Shown: in pieces, positions 1-5,557 of the stretch
How positions within the stretch are numbered: the stretch's first letter is position 1
How the letters are laid out: each line of letters opens with the position of its first letter
NCBI GenBank assembly: GCA_027717925.1
Contig: JALLON010000153.1
Coordinates: 1-6,458, forward strand
Reading direction: 5' to 3'
DNA length: 6,458 bases
Source: Acidobacteria bacterium AH-259-G07
GTDB lineage: Bacteria > Acidobacteriota > UBA6911 > RPQK01 > JADFOI01
Notes under the pieces: generated by a model
Database searches by the model: none
Told to the model about the DNA's origin: nothing
The model's input: only the letters and a program-made list of their open reading frames with translations
Made by a program: the position numbers and the translations under genes

Positions 1-984
1 TTCCTCTACGGTCACCCGATTAAAGTCGCCAGGTACGGAATGTTTAAGACATGAAGCCGCCACGGCAAACTCGAGGGCCTGGTCGTCTCTGCCGTAATTC
101 AACAGACCATAAACCAGGCCCGCTGCAAAGGCATCGCCGCCTCCCACGCGATCGACAATGTCGGTGATCTCATAGTTTCGACTGGTGAGAAACTCTTTAC
201 CATTGTGAAGGACGGCTGACCAGGTGTTGTGGTCCGCGCTGTGACTTTCCCGCAATGTGATGGCTTGCTTTTTAAGATTGGGAAATTCGCCGAGGGCTTT
301 TTCAGCTAACATCCGGTATTTTTCTTTTTCTAGACGACCGGCGCTCACGTCCACATCAATCTTAATTCCCAGCGATTTCTGGCAGTCCTCCTCGTTGGCG
401 ATGCCTATATCGATATTTTTCACAAGCTCTCGCATGATCTCGGGAGCTGACTTCCCATATTTCCAGAGCTTCTTGCGAAAGTTGTAGTCACAGGAGACCG
501 TGATTTCGCGTTTCCGAGCCATCTGAACCGCCTCCACTGCTAAATGCGCGCAATTTTGACCCAAGGCAGGAGTGATTCCGGTGATATGAAACCAATCCAC
601 TCCATCAAAAATGGAACCCCAGTCAAAATCTTGTGATTGACTTTCTGCGAATGAGGAATGAGCACGATCGTAGAGCACCTTTGATGGTCTCTGATTGGCT
701 CCAGGCTCTAAGAAATAAATCCCCATACGCTCGCCGCTGCGAACGATTTGAGATGTGTTGACTCCCCAGCGTCGAAGTTCTGCAACACAGGCTTCTCCGA
801 CGGGATTTGCAGGAAGGGTAGTCACGAAAGTGACGTCCAGGCCAAACTGGGCTAGTGATATGGCCACATTGGCCTCCCCACCCCCGAAGCTTGCCTCAAA
901 AATTGGTGATTGAAGCAGCTTCTCCTGTCCAGGGGACTTCAGACGCAGCATGATTTCACCAAGAGTCACAACCCTTTTGGTCAT
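1..984 (-). CDS. kdgK: 2-keto-3-deoxygluconate kinase, PfkB family (C-terminus cut by window edge)
   Basis: Cytoplasmic sugar kinase of the PfkB/ribokinase family, predicted to phosphorylate 2-keto-3-deoxygluconate (KDG) with ATP to KDPG. The frame reads open from ATG at 984 to base 1, giving 328 codons without a stop. The family is usually about 310-345 residues, so only the last few to about 20 residues should be missing. Visible motifs are the N-terminal substrate-side glycine motif GGGEANVA (residues 34-41) and the C-terminal PfkB signature DRVGGGDAF (278-286), with D284 as the expected catalytic base and the glycines as the anion hole. The start is supported by GAAGGA about 9-10 nt upstream, inside the end of eda, and by the TAATG overlap with the eda stop, which implies translational coupling. 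KDG specificity rests mainly on the pairing with an aldolase using KDPG; the fold alone would also allow another ketose or deoxy-sugar kinase. Confidence 0.87.
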   Translation of the reverse strand, partial: MTKRVVTLGEIMLRLKSPGQEKLLQSPIFEASFGGGEANVAISLAQFGLDVTFVTTLPANPVGEACVAELRRWGVNTSQIVRSGERMGIYFLEPGANQRPSKVLYDRAHSSFAESQSQDFDWGSIFDGVDWFHITGITPALGQNCAHLAVEAVQMARKREITVSCDYNFRKKLWKYGKSAPEIMRELVKNIDIGIANEEDCQKSLGIKIDVDVSAGRLEKEKYRMLAEKALGEFPNLKKQAITLRESHSADHNTWSAVLHNGKEFLTSRNYEITDIVDRVGGGDAFAAGLVYGLLNYGRDDQALEFAVAASCLKHSVPGDFNRVTVEE

Positions 985-1634
985 TACTTCAATCCTTCGC
1001 GCACCTGCTTCACCAGATTGACAGCTTCGCTGACTCGACGAGTGATTTCGTCAAATTGCCTGGCAGCGATGAGCTGCGAACTCACCATCCAGGATCCTCC
1101 GCAGGCAAGAACCGCACTGAGAGAAAGGTATTGTCTCAGATTTTCGGCGTTTACACCTCCAGTCGGAATAAATCGAACGGTTGAATAAGGAGCCGAGATC
1201 GCTTTCAGGTAAGAAACACCTCCAATTGCCTCTGCCGGGAAGAACTTCAGTACGCTCAGCGCCTTGTCCAGTGCCGCCTCAATTTCTGTGGGGGTGCAAA
1301 CACCGGGAAAAACGGGGATCTGTTGCTCCAGGCAAAAATCCACCACTCGTATATTGAACCCGGGTGCAACCACGAACTGGGCTCCCGCCGATATGGCTTC
1401 CTTGGCTTGTTGAGCCGTCAGCACAGTGCCAGCGCCGACCAGCACTGCTGGAAACTTTTCACTGATGGCTCGGATCGCTTGTGCGGCGGCAGCAGTGCGG
1501 AAGGTGACTTCTGCACCGGGAAGACCCCCTTCGGCCAGCGCCTTCCCTAAAGGAATGGCATCTTCGGCATCGTTAATGACGATGACCGGAACAAGCCCCA
1601 TTGCTTCGATTCGGTTGGAAATTTCGTTGGACAA
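984..1634 (-). CDS. eda: KDPG/KHG aldolase (bifunctional 2-keto-3-deoxy-6-phosphogluconate / 4-hydroxy-2-oxoglutarate aldolase)
   Basis: Class I aldolase, predicted to split KDPG into pyruvate and glyceraldehyde 3-phosphate in the cytoplasm. At 216 residues it matches the usual length (E. coli Eda has 213). The TIM-barrel landmarks are in order: GLVPVIVI (13-20), GAEVTFRT (40-47) with E42 as the likely general base, GAGTVL (67-72), APGF (90-93), PGVCTPTE (110-117), LKFFPAE (129-135) with K130 as the Schiff-base lysine, and the phosphate-binding IPTGGV. The best start is TTG at 1634: it supplies the N-terminal helix (SNEISNRIEAM) the family has, whereas the first ATG (codon 12) would remove it. 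No ATG or GTG lies between TTG and the upstream in-frame TAA, and no good Shine-Dalgarno is visible, so the true 5' end may have been altered by the inverted repeat that starts 21 bp upstream. It overlaps kdgK by one base. Confidence 0.93.
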   Translation of the reverse strand: MSNEISNRIEAMGLVPVIVINDAEDAIPLGKALAEGGLPGAEVTFRTAAAAQAIRAISEKFPAVLVGAGTVLTAQQAKEAISAGAQFVVAPGFNIRVVDFCLEQQIPVFPGVCTPTEIEAALDKALSVLKFFPAEAIGGVSYLKAISAPYSTVRFIPTGGVNAENLRQYLSLSAVLACGGSWMVSSQLIAARQFDEITRRVSEAVNLVKQVREGLK

Positions 1635-1643
1635 CGGAAACTT

Positions 1644-1672
1644 AGTATACTCAGTGGGGCCGTGTCTTTAAA
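1644..1672 (-). promoter_or_regulatory. Possible sigma70-like promoter for eda-kdgK, partly inside the inverted repeat
   Basis: On the minus strand a TATACT hexamer (1649-1644, 5 of 6 to TATAAT) lies 17 nt downstream of TTTAAA (1672-1667, 4 of 6 to TTGACA). The -35-like box belongs to the eda-proximal repeat arm and the -10 lies just outside it. Transcription would start near 1637, only a few bases before the TTG start, so the message would be nearly leaderless. That makes this either an unusual promoter or a chance match in AT-rich sequence. Confidence 0.25.
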
Positions 1673-1718
1673 ATTTAAATTGTGAGGCTCAAAATTTAAA
1701 TTTTAAAGACACGGCCCC
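1656..1718. repeat. 26-bp perfect inverted repeat with 11-nt spacer (REP/MITE-like palindrome)
   Basis: The left arm 1656-1681 begins GGGGCCGTGTCTTTAAAATT, and the right arm 1693-1718 is its exact reverse complement over all 26 positions. The spacer 1682-1692 (GTGAGGCTCAA) itself contains the small palindrome TGAG-G-CTCA on the same centre (1687). Each arm has a GC-rich outer end and an AT-rich inner half containing ATTTAAAT. The element abuts the phnX TGA codon (1719-1721) on one side and lies 21 bp from the eda TTG on the other. RNA from either strand would fold into a very long hairpin, but there is no U-tract after it in either direction, so it is not a standard intrinsic terminator. GGGG ends with a GTGTC core recall REP elements mobilised by RAYT (Y1 transposase) proteins; that resemblance is from memory and unverified. 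No transposase gene and no clear target-site duplication are present. Confidence 0.93.
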
Positions 1719-2549
1719 TCACGGGCGTTCGCCGCGGGCCAGGCGGGCGTTGATCTCCTCCAACAGGGGGTCGACATCCCAAATTCCGTCCACGACATAG
1801 TGGGCGCCGGCTTGACTCATCCGTTGGTAGGCCCTGGCCATTTTCATCTCGCGCACCTCCGGATCCAGGGTGTCGATCTCCTCCTCCGTCAGCCCCATCT
1901 CGTTGCCGGTTTTCGCCAATCCGATGGTCCACATTCCAGCATTGAGTCCTTCCCAAATATCCGGCAAGGTATCACCTACTTTAACCAAGGCTTCCATTGG
2001 ATAAATCTGCAAGTCAAAGGCGTTCTTCAGACACATCCAGGGGTGGGGCCGGCCGGCCGGCACATCGGTTGCGCATACCGTGGCATCAGGTTCATAGCCA
2101 CGTTTTTTGGCTTCCTCCACGAGCAGTTTCATCATTTCACCAGTGTATCCCGTAGTTGAGCCAATTTTTAGGTCACGCTTACGGAAAGCCGCTACGGCTT
2201 CGAGAGTACCCGGAATCAGATCAGCGTAGTCGGCTAGACAAGCCAGTTGTAGGGGCACGAAGTCTTGAAACATGGCTTCTATATCGTCTTCATGAGGCTT
2301 GCGGCCATGGACTTTTTCCCACATTTGGCTCACCTCTTCCATTCTCGAGATCTGCCGAATGTGAACCTTCTTATGAGCGCCCATGGGCACACGCGCCTGC
2401 TCCATCGTGATGGGTACGTTCTTACGTTTATAAACCTTTACAAAAACAACCGCTGGAGCGTAACAACCATAGTCCATCGTGGTTCCGGCCCAATCGAGAA
2501 TGACCGCCTTAAGAGGACCGCGGTACGAACGTTGGAAGACAAATTCCAT
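1719..2549 (-). CDS. phnX: Phosphonoacetaldehyde hydrolase (phosphonatase), HAD superfamily
   Basis: Cytoplasmic Mg2+-dependent C-P hydrolase: phosphonoacetaldehyde plus water gives acetaldehyde plus phosphate. Its 276 residues match the family. HAD motif I is DWAGTT (19-24) with D19 as nucleophile. The cap-domain motif MGAHKKVHIR (56-65) places K60 where the Schiff-base lysine sits (Bacillus cereus MGLLK, Lys53), and H63 corresponds to the conserved cap histidine. GSTTGYT (130-136) carries the motif II threonine, DVPAGRPHPWM (162-172) carries R167, and VGDTLPDI (191-198) carries the Mg2+-binding D193 and D197. The presence of K60 separates it from other HAD phosphatases such as beta-phosphoglucomutase. 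The ATG at 2549 has AAAGGAG ending 8 nt upstream. It is divergent from the transporter-pbfA operon and should consume the phosphonoacetaldehyde made by PbfA. Its stop codon directly touches the inverted repeat. Confidence 0.96.
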   Translation of the reverse strand: MEFVFQRSYRGPLKAVILDWAGTTMDYGCYAPAVVFVKVYKRKNVPITMEQARVPMGAHKKVHIRQISRMEEVSQMWEKVHGRKPHEDDIEAMFQDFVPLQLACLADYADLIPGTLEAVAAFRKRDLKIGSTTGYTGEMMKLLVEEAKKRGYEPDATVCATDVPAGRPHPWMCLKNAFDLQIYPMEALVKVGDTLPDIWEGLNAGMWTIGLAKTGNEMGLTEEEIDTLDPEVREMKMARAYQRMSQAGAHYVVDGIWDVDPLLEEINARLARGERP

Positions 2550-2603
2550 TGCATCTTCTCCTTTGTTCTGCGTCCTGAAAAAAGGAAGGAAGAGGTAGGG
2601 TAG

Positions 2604-2612
2604 ATTCTAGCA
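2604..2612 (-). promoter_or_regulatory. Predicted extended -10 promoter for phnX
   Basis: On the minus strand the sequence reads TGCTAGAAT: a TAGAAT -10 box (5 of 6 to consensus) preceded by the TGn extension. No good -35 lies 17 nt upstream, which fits an extended -10 promoter that may need an activator. The start site would be near 2597, leaving about 48 nt of leader before the phnX ATG at 2549. Confidence 0.45.
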
Positions 2613-2619
2613 CACGTCA

Positions 2620-2634
2620 GCCCCGAGCCGGGGC
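2620..2634. repeat. Short GC-rich palindrome in the divergent promoter region (possible operator)
   Basis: GCCCCG (2620-2625) and CGGGGC (2629-2634) are perfect 6-bp inverted arms around AGC. The palindrome overlaps where the -35 element of the predicted phnX promoter would be, a position typical for a regulator site. No T-run follows on either strand, so a terminator is unlikely. It is short, and chance in GC-rich sequence cannot be excluded. Confidence 0.35.
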
Positions 2635-2703
2635 CAGGCTGGTGGTACATTTGGGTGTGCAACCATTCGCAGTAGTGTTACCATCCGTGACGCGACGCAA
2701 GTT

Positions 2704-2730
2704 TTGACACTGTCTGTTTCTGGTTATGCC
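2704..2730 (+). promoter_or_regulatory. Candidate promoter for the transporter-pbfA operon
   Basis: A perfect TTGACA (2704-2709) is followed after 15 nt by TATGCC (2725-2730), which matches TATAAT only in its first three bases. The short spacer and poor -10 would make this weak or activator-dependent. It lies about 60 nt upstream of the transporter start, a sensible distance, and is the best plus-strand candidate I see between 2550 and 2788. Confidence 0.3.
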
Positions 2731-2788
2731 TCGACCTTTCCCCAGGACCAGTTTAGCAGCCAAAGGAAAGTCATGAAGGAACAAGCGG

Positions 2789-4099
2789 ATGGCCCCATCT
2801 CTCACTCCTGAACTGCAGCGATGGCGCTATCAGGTTTTTGCCATCACCTGGTTGGCATATGCGGGTTTTTACCTGTGCCGAAGAAATTTCAGCGTGGTCA
2901 TGCCCCTGCTGGAAGCAGATCTGGGCTATACGAAAATGCAGTTTGCCACGGTTATCTTTGCTTTCAGTCTGCTCTATACGCTGGGTCAATTTTGCGGAGT
3001 GCTATCAGATCGCTTCGGTCCCCGCTTGATAGTGGGAATCGGGCTCTTTGTCTCCATCTTTTCCAACCTGATGATGGGATTTGCAACGTCTTTCCTCTTT
3101 TTGACCGCTTTCTCTTGCCTGAGTGGCGCCGGTCAGTCCACAGGATGGCCGGGCTTGGTCAAGAACATGGCCAACTGGTTTCGCCGCCGCGAGCGAGGCG
3201 TGGTGATGGGCTGGTGGAGTACAAACTACGTTCTCGGTGGATTTTTTGCCACTGTCTTTGCAACCTTTGTTGCGACCCACCCAACCATCTTGGCCCAGTG
3301 GGGGTGGCGGCGAGGGTTTTGGTTACCGGCCGTGTTCCTCTTCTTCATCGCCCTAAGCTTCGTTCTGATGACACGAAATAATCCCGGTGATGCCGGCCTT
3401 CCGGATATCCCGGAAGGCGACCACAAAGACGGAATCGGCGCGGAGTCCCAGCTCCCGGCCGAACAGGGGGGTCCAGATCACGATTCTCCCTCGCTTCTTT
3501 GGGGTATTTTGTCGGATCCGGCCGTGTGGGTCATCGCCATTACGTATCTTTTGTTGAAGATGACCCGCTACTCATTTATCTATTGGCTGCCACTGTACAT
3601 GACAGGACATCTGGGCTATGGAGTGCTTGAAGCGGGATACATCTCCTCACTTTATGAACTCGTTGGATTCTCGGGGGCGATCATTGCCGGCTATACTTCC
3701 GACAAGTTGATGGGATCACGGCGGTTCCCGGTGGCAGCGGTGATGCTCTGGGGACTGGCGGCGGTTTGCTTTTTTCACTCCCCCATGGCCGCCGCGGGAC
3801 CAATAGGTGTCTCGATCTGGATCGCACTGATCGGCATCATGACCTACGGTCCGGATACTCTGATGTCGGGCGCGGCGGCTCAAGATGCCGGCTCCCGAAA
3901 GGGAGCGGCCACGGCCGCCGGCTTGATCAATGGGGTGGGTTCAATCGGCCAGCTCTGTTCTCCCTTCCTGGTAGCTTATATTACGGACCAATACGGTTGG
4001 GATAGCCTTTTCTATCTCTTTGTCATTTTCGCCCTGATAGGAGGCAGTCTGATGGCGACCAAGTGGAATTACTGGCCCCCGGAGGCCAAAACAAGGTGA
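2789..4099 (+). CDS. OPA-type MFS transporter (GlpT/UhpT-like), probable phosphonate importer
   Basis: A 436-residue inner-membrane protein with the twelve-helix major facilitator layout, in two halves joined by a hydrophilic linker (about 204-232) rich in D, E and P. Organophosphate:phosphate antiporter features are visible: CRRNFSVVMP in helix 1, with R31 aligning with GlpT Arg45; GAGQSTGWPG (113-122), the OPA-type GxGQxxGWP signature; and R260 in KMTRYSFIYW, aligning with the second phosphate-binding arginine, GlpT Arg269. Both anion-binding arginines being present supports a substrate with a phosphate or phosphonate group. Lying 20 bp upstream of pbfA and divergent from phnX, it most likely imports an aminophosphonate such as (R)-HAEP or 2-AEP, possibly in exchange for phosphate; glycerol-3-phosphate or phosphoglycerate cannot be excluded from sequence alone. 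The ATG has GAAGGA 8 nt upstream. An upstream ATG at 2773 is out of frame. Confidence 0.88.
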   Translation: MAPSLTPELQRWRYQVFAITWLAYAGFYLCRRNFSVVMPLLEADLGYTKMQFATVIFAFSLLYTLGQFCGVLSDRFGPRLIVGIGLFVSIFSNLMMGFATSFLFLTAFSCLSGAGQSTGWPGLVKNMANWFRRRERGVVMGWWSTNYVLGGFFATVFATFVATHPTILAQWGWRRGFWLPAVFLFFIALSFVLMTRNNPGDAGLPDIPEGDHKDGIGAESQLPAEQGGPDHDSPSLLWGILSDPAVWVIAITYLLLKMTRYSFIYWLPLYMTGHLGYGVLEAGYISSLYELVGFSGAIIAGYTSDKLMGSRRFPVAAVMLWGLAAVCFFHSPMAAAGPIGVSIWIALIGIMTYGPDTLMSGAAAQDAGSRKGAATAAGLINGVGSIGQLCSPFLVAYITDQYGWDSLFYLFVIFALIGGSLMATKWNYWPPEAKTR

Positions 4100-4119
4100 A
4101 ATGATGGAGGTCGGAGAGA

Positions 4120-5481
4120 ATGGACGGTAAAGACAATAGCCTTTCACGATTTCGATCCGAGGGAGACTTGAATCTGTCCCCGCAGCGCACAGCCTGGATC
4201 CAAGAGAACCTCGACAGCAAAACCCGGCACTGGTTGGAGGAAGACGCCCGTTACTTCCTTCATCAGTCGCTTTCAACGCCATGTCTTAATGTTCTGGCTG
4301 GTTGCGACGGGATTTACATTGAAGATCTGCAGGGCAATCGCTACATGGATTTTCACGGCAACAGCGTTCACCAAGTCGGTTTCAACAATCAGCGGGTGAT
4401 CAAGGCCATCCAGGCACAGATGAGAGACCTTTCCTTTTGTCCCCGCCGCTACACCAACATCCCTGCCATCCAACTGGCCAAGAAGCTGGCCCAGCTGGCA
4501 CCTGGAGATCTAAACAAGGTTCTCTTTGCCCCCGGCGGGACGACTGCCATGGGAATGGCACTCAAGCTGGCCCGTGCGGCCACGGGAAGATTCAAGACCA
4601 TTTCCTTTTGGGATTCCTTTCACGGCGCTTCTCTTGATGCCATTTCCGTGGGTGGCGAAGCCATCTTTCGCAGTGGGATCGGCCCGCTCCTTCCCGGCAC
4701 CGAGCATGCTCCGCCGCCCGATCCCTACCACTGCCTGTGGGAGTGCGGGAGTGAGTGTAATCTGAAATGTGCCGGCTACATCGAATATATCCTGGAAAAG
4801 GAGGGGGATGTGGGGGCCGTTATCGCCGAAACGGTGCGCAGCACTCCGGTGATTCCTCCCCGGGGCTACTGGGAGGCCATTCGGGCGGCCTGTGACAAGC
4901 ATGGCGCCTTGCTGATTCTCGACGAAATCCCACATGCCCTGGGTCGAACCGGCCGGATGTTCACTTGTGAACACTACGGAGTGGTTCCCGATATGCTCGT
5001 CATCGGCAAGGGGCTGGGCGGGGGAATCTTCCCACTGGCGGCCTTGATCGTCCGTGAGGATCTGGATGTCATGCCGGACCGGGCACTCGGTCATTATACG
5101 CATGAGAAGAATCCGGTAGCCTGCGCGGCTGCCCTGGCCACCATCGAGTGCCTGCAAGAAGAAGGTCTGATTGAGAACGCCAGAAGCGTGGGAGAATACG
5201 CCTTGCAGCGGGAAATGGTGGCCGATCATGAAAGCATCGGAGAGGTCCGGGGTTTGGGTCTTCTTTTGGGCGTCGTTCTAGTGAAGGATCGAACCAGTCG
5301 CCAACCCGCCGTCGAGGAGGCCGAGCAGGTACTGTACTCTGCGCTGGCTAGAGGCTTGAGCTTTAAAGTGACGATGGGACATATCCTCACCCTGACGCCC
5401 CCCCTGACCATCACCCGTGAGGAAATAGACAAGGCGCTGGACATCCTCTGTGAGTGTCTGGCGGAGGTGGAAAACAGATAA
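4120..5481 (+). CDS. pbfA: (R)-1-hydroxy-2-aminoethylphosphonate ammonia-lyase, class III PLP enzyme
   Basis: PLP-dependent enzyme of 453 residues with the class III aminotransferase fold. I assign it to PbfA, which eliminates ammonia from (R)-1-hydroxy-2-aminoethylphosphonate to give phosphonoacetaldehyde. The assignment rests on the N-terminal pattern EGDLNLSP...YFLHQSLSTPCLNVL and FHGNSVHQVGF, which I recall as typical of this family rather than of transaminases, and on the neighbouring phnX, which uses the product. PLP-site residues are visible: GGTTAMG (139-145) for the phosphate, F167-H168-G169 stacking on the ring, D268 in DEIPHALGRTG, K297 in IGKGLGGG as the Schiff-base lysine, and T327 in YTHEKNP. 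The common DEVQ motif is DEIP here. Cysteines 205, 209, 213 and 217 are spaced every four residues. GGAGG lies 9 nt before the ATG, and the gap to the transporter is 20 bp, so they are probably co-transcribed. A generic aminotransferase or phospholyase is the alternative. Confidence 0.87.
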   Translation: MDGKDNSLSRFRSEGDLNLSPQRTAWIQENLDSKTRHWLEEDARYFLHQSLSTPCLNVLAGCDGIYIEDLQGNRYMDFHGNSVHQVGFNNQRVIKAIQAQMRDLSFCPRRYTNIPAIQLAKKLAQLAPGDLNKVLFAPGGTTAMGMALKLARAATGRFKTISFWDSFHGASLDAISVGGEAIFRSGIGPLLPGTEHAPPPDPYHCLWECGSECNLKCAGYIEYILEKEGDVGAVIAETVRSTPVIPPRGYWEAIRAACDKHGALLILDEIPHALGRTGRMFTCEHYGVVPDMLVIGKGLGGGIFPLAALIVREDLDVMPDRALGHYTHEKNPVACAAALATIECLQEEGLIENARSVGEYALQREMVADHESIGEVRGLGLLLGVVLVKDRTSRQPAVEEAEQVLYSALARGLSFKVTMGHILTLTPPLTITREEIDKALDILCECLAEVENR

Positions 5482-5557
5482 GTGCAAACCCGGTAGGAGC
5501 ATTACCGGTCCGGTCGGGATTCTTAAAGCGAGACACTTGGGGAGGAGGAAAAAAACA

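Noticed and set aside
257..487. 76-codon plus-strand frame opposite kdgK
   Set aside because: It is antisense to the conserved kinase frame, with no ribosome-binding site or recognisable domain.
1656..1718. Palindrome as a rho-independent terminator of phnX
   Set aside because: The stem is far longer than usual, its inner half is AT-rich, and no T-run follows on either strand. It may still affect transcription, but not by the standard signature.
2773..2811. Upstream ATG with a 12-codon frame before the transporter
   Set aside because: It is out of frame with the transporter and its first bases are the Shine-Dalgarno of the 2789 start; most likely chance.
4101..4130. Nine-codon frame (MMEVGENGR) overlapping the pbfA start
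   Set aside because: It is made of the ribosome-binding region of pbfA read in another frame; there is no sign that it acts as a leader peptide.
4510..5229. 239-codon open frame on the minus strand inside pbfA
   Set aside because: It is antisense to the well-conserved PLP core, shows no recognisable domain, and long antisense frames are expected opposite GC-rich coding sequence.
4120..5481. pbfA product as PhnW (2-AEP:pyruvate transaminase)
   Set aside because: PhnW is shorter (about 360-370 residues) and belongs to a different PLP fold-type I group (class V); this protein has class III motifs (DEIPHALGRTG, IGKGLGGG) and PbfA-like N-terminal features.
5490..5508. CCGGT/ACCGG hairpin between pbfA and the phosphodiesterase gene as a terminator
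   Set aside because: Only five base pairs with a nine-base loop and no T-run; the next gene follows closely with a strong ribosome-binding site, so an operon is more likely.
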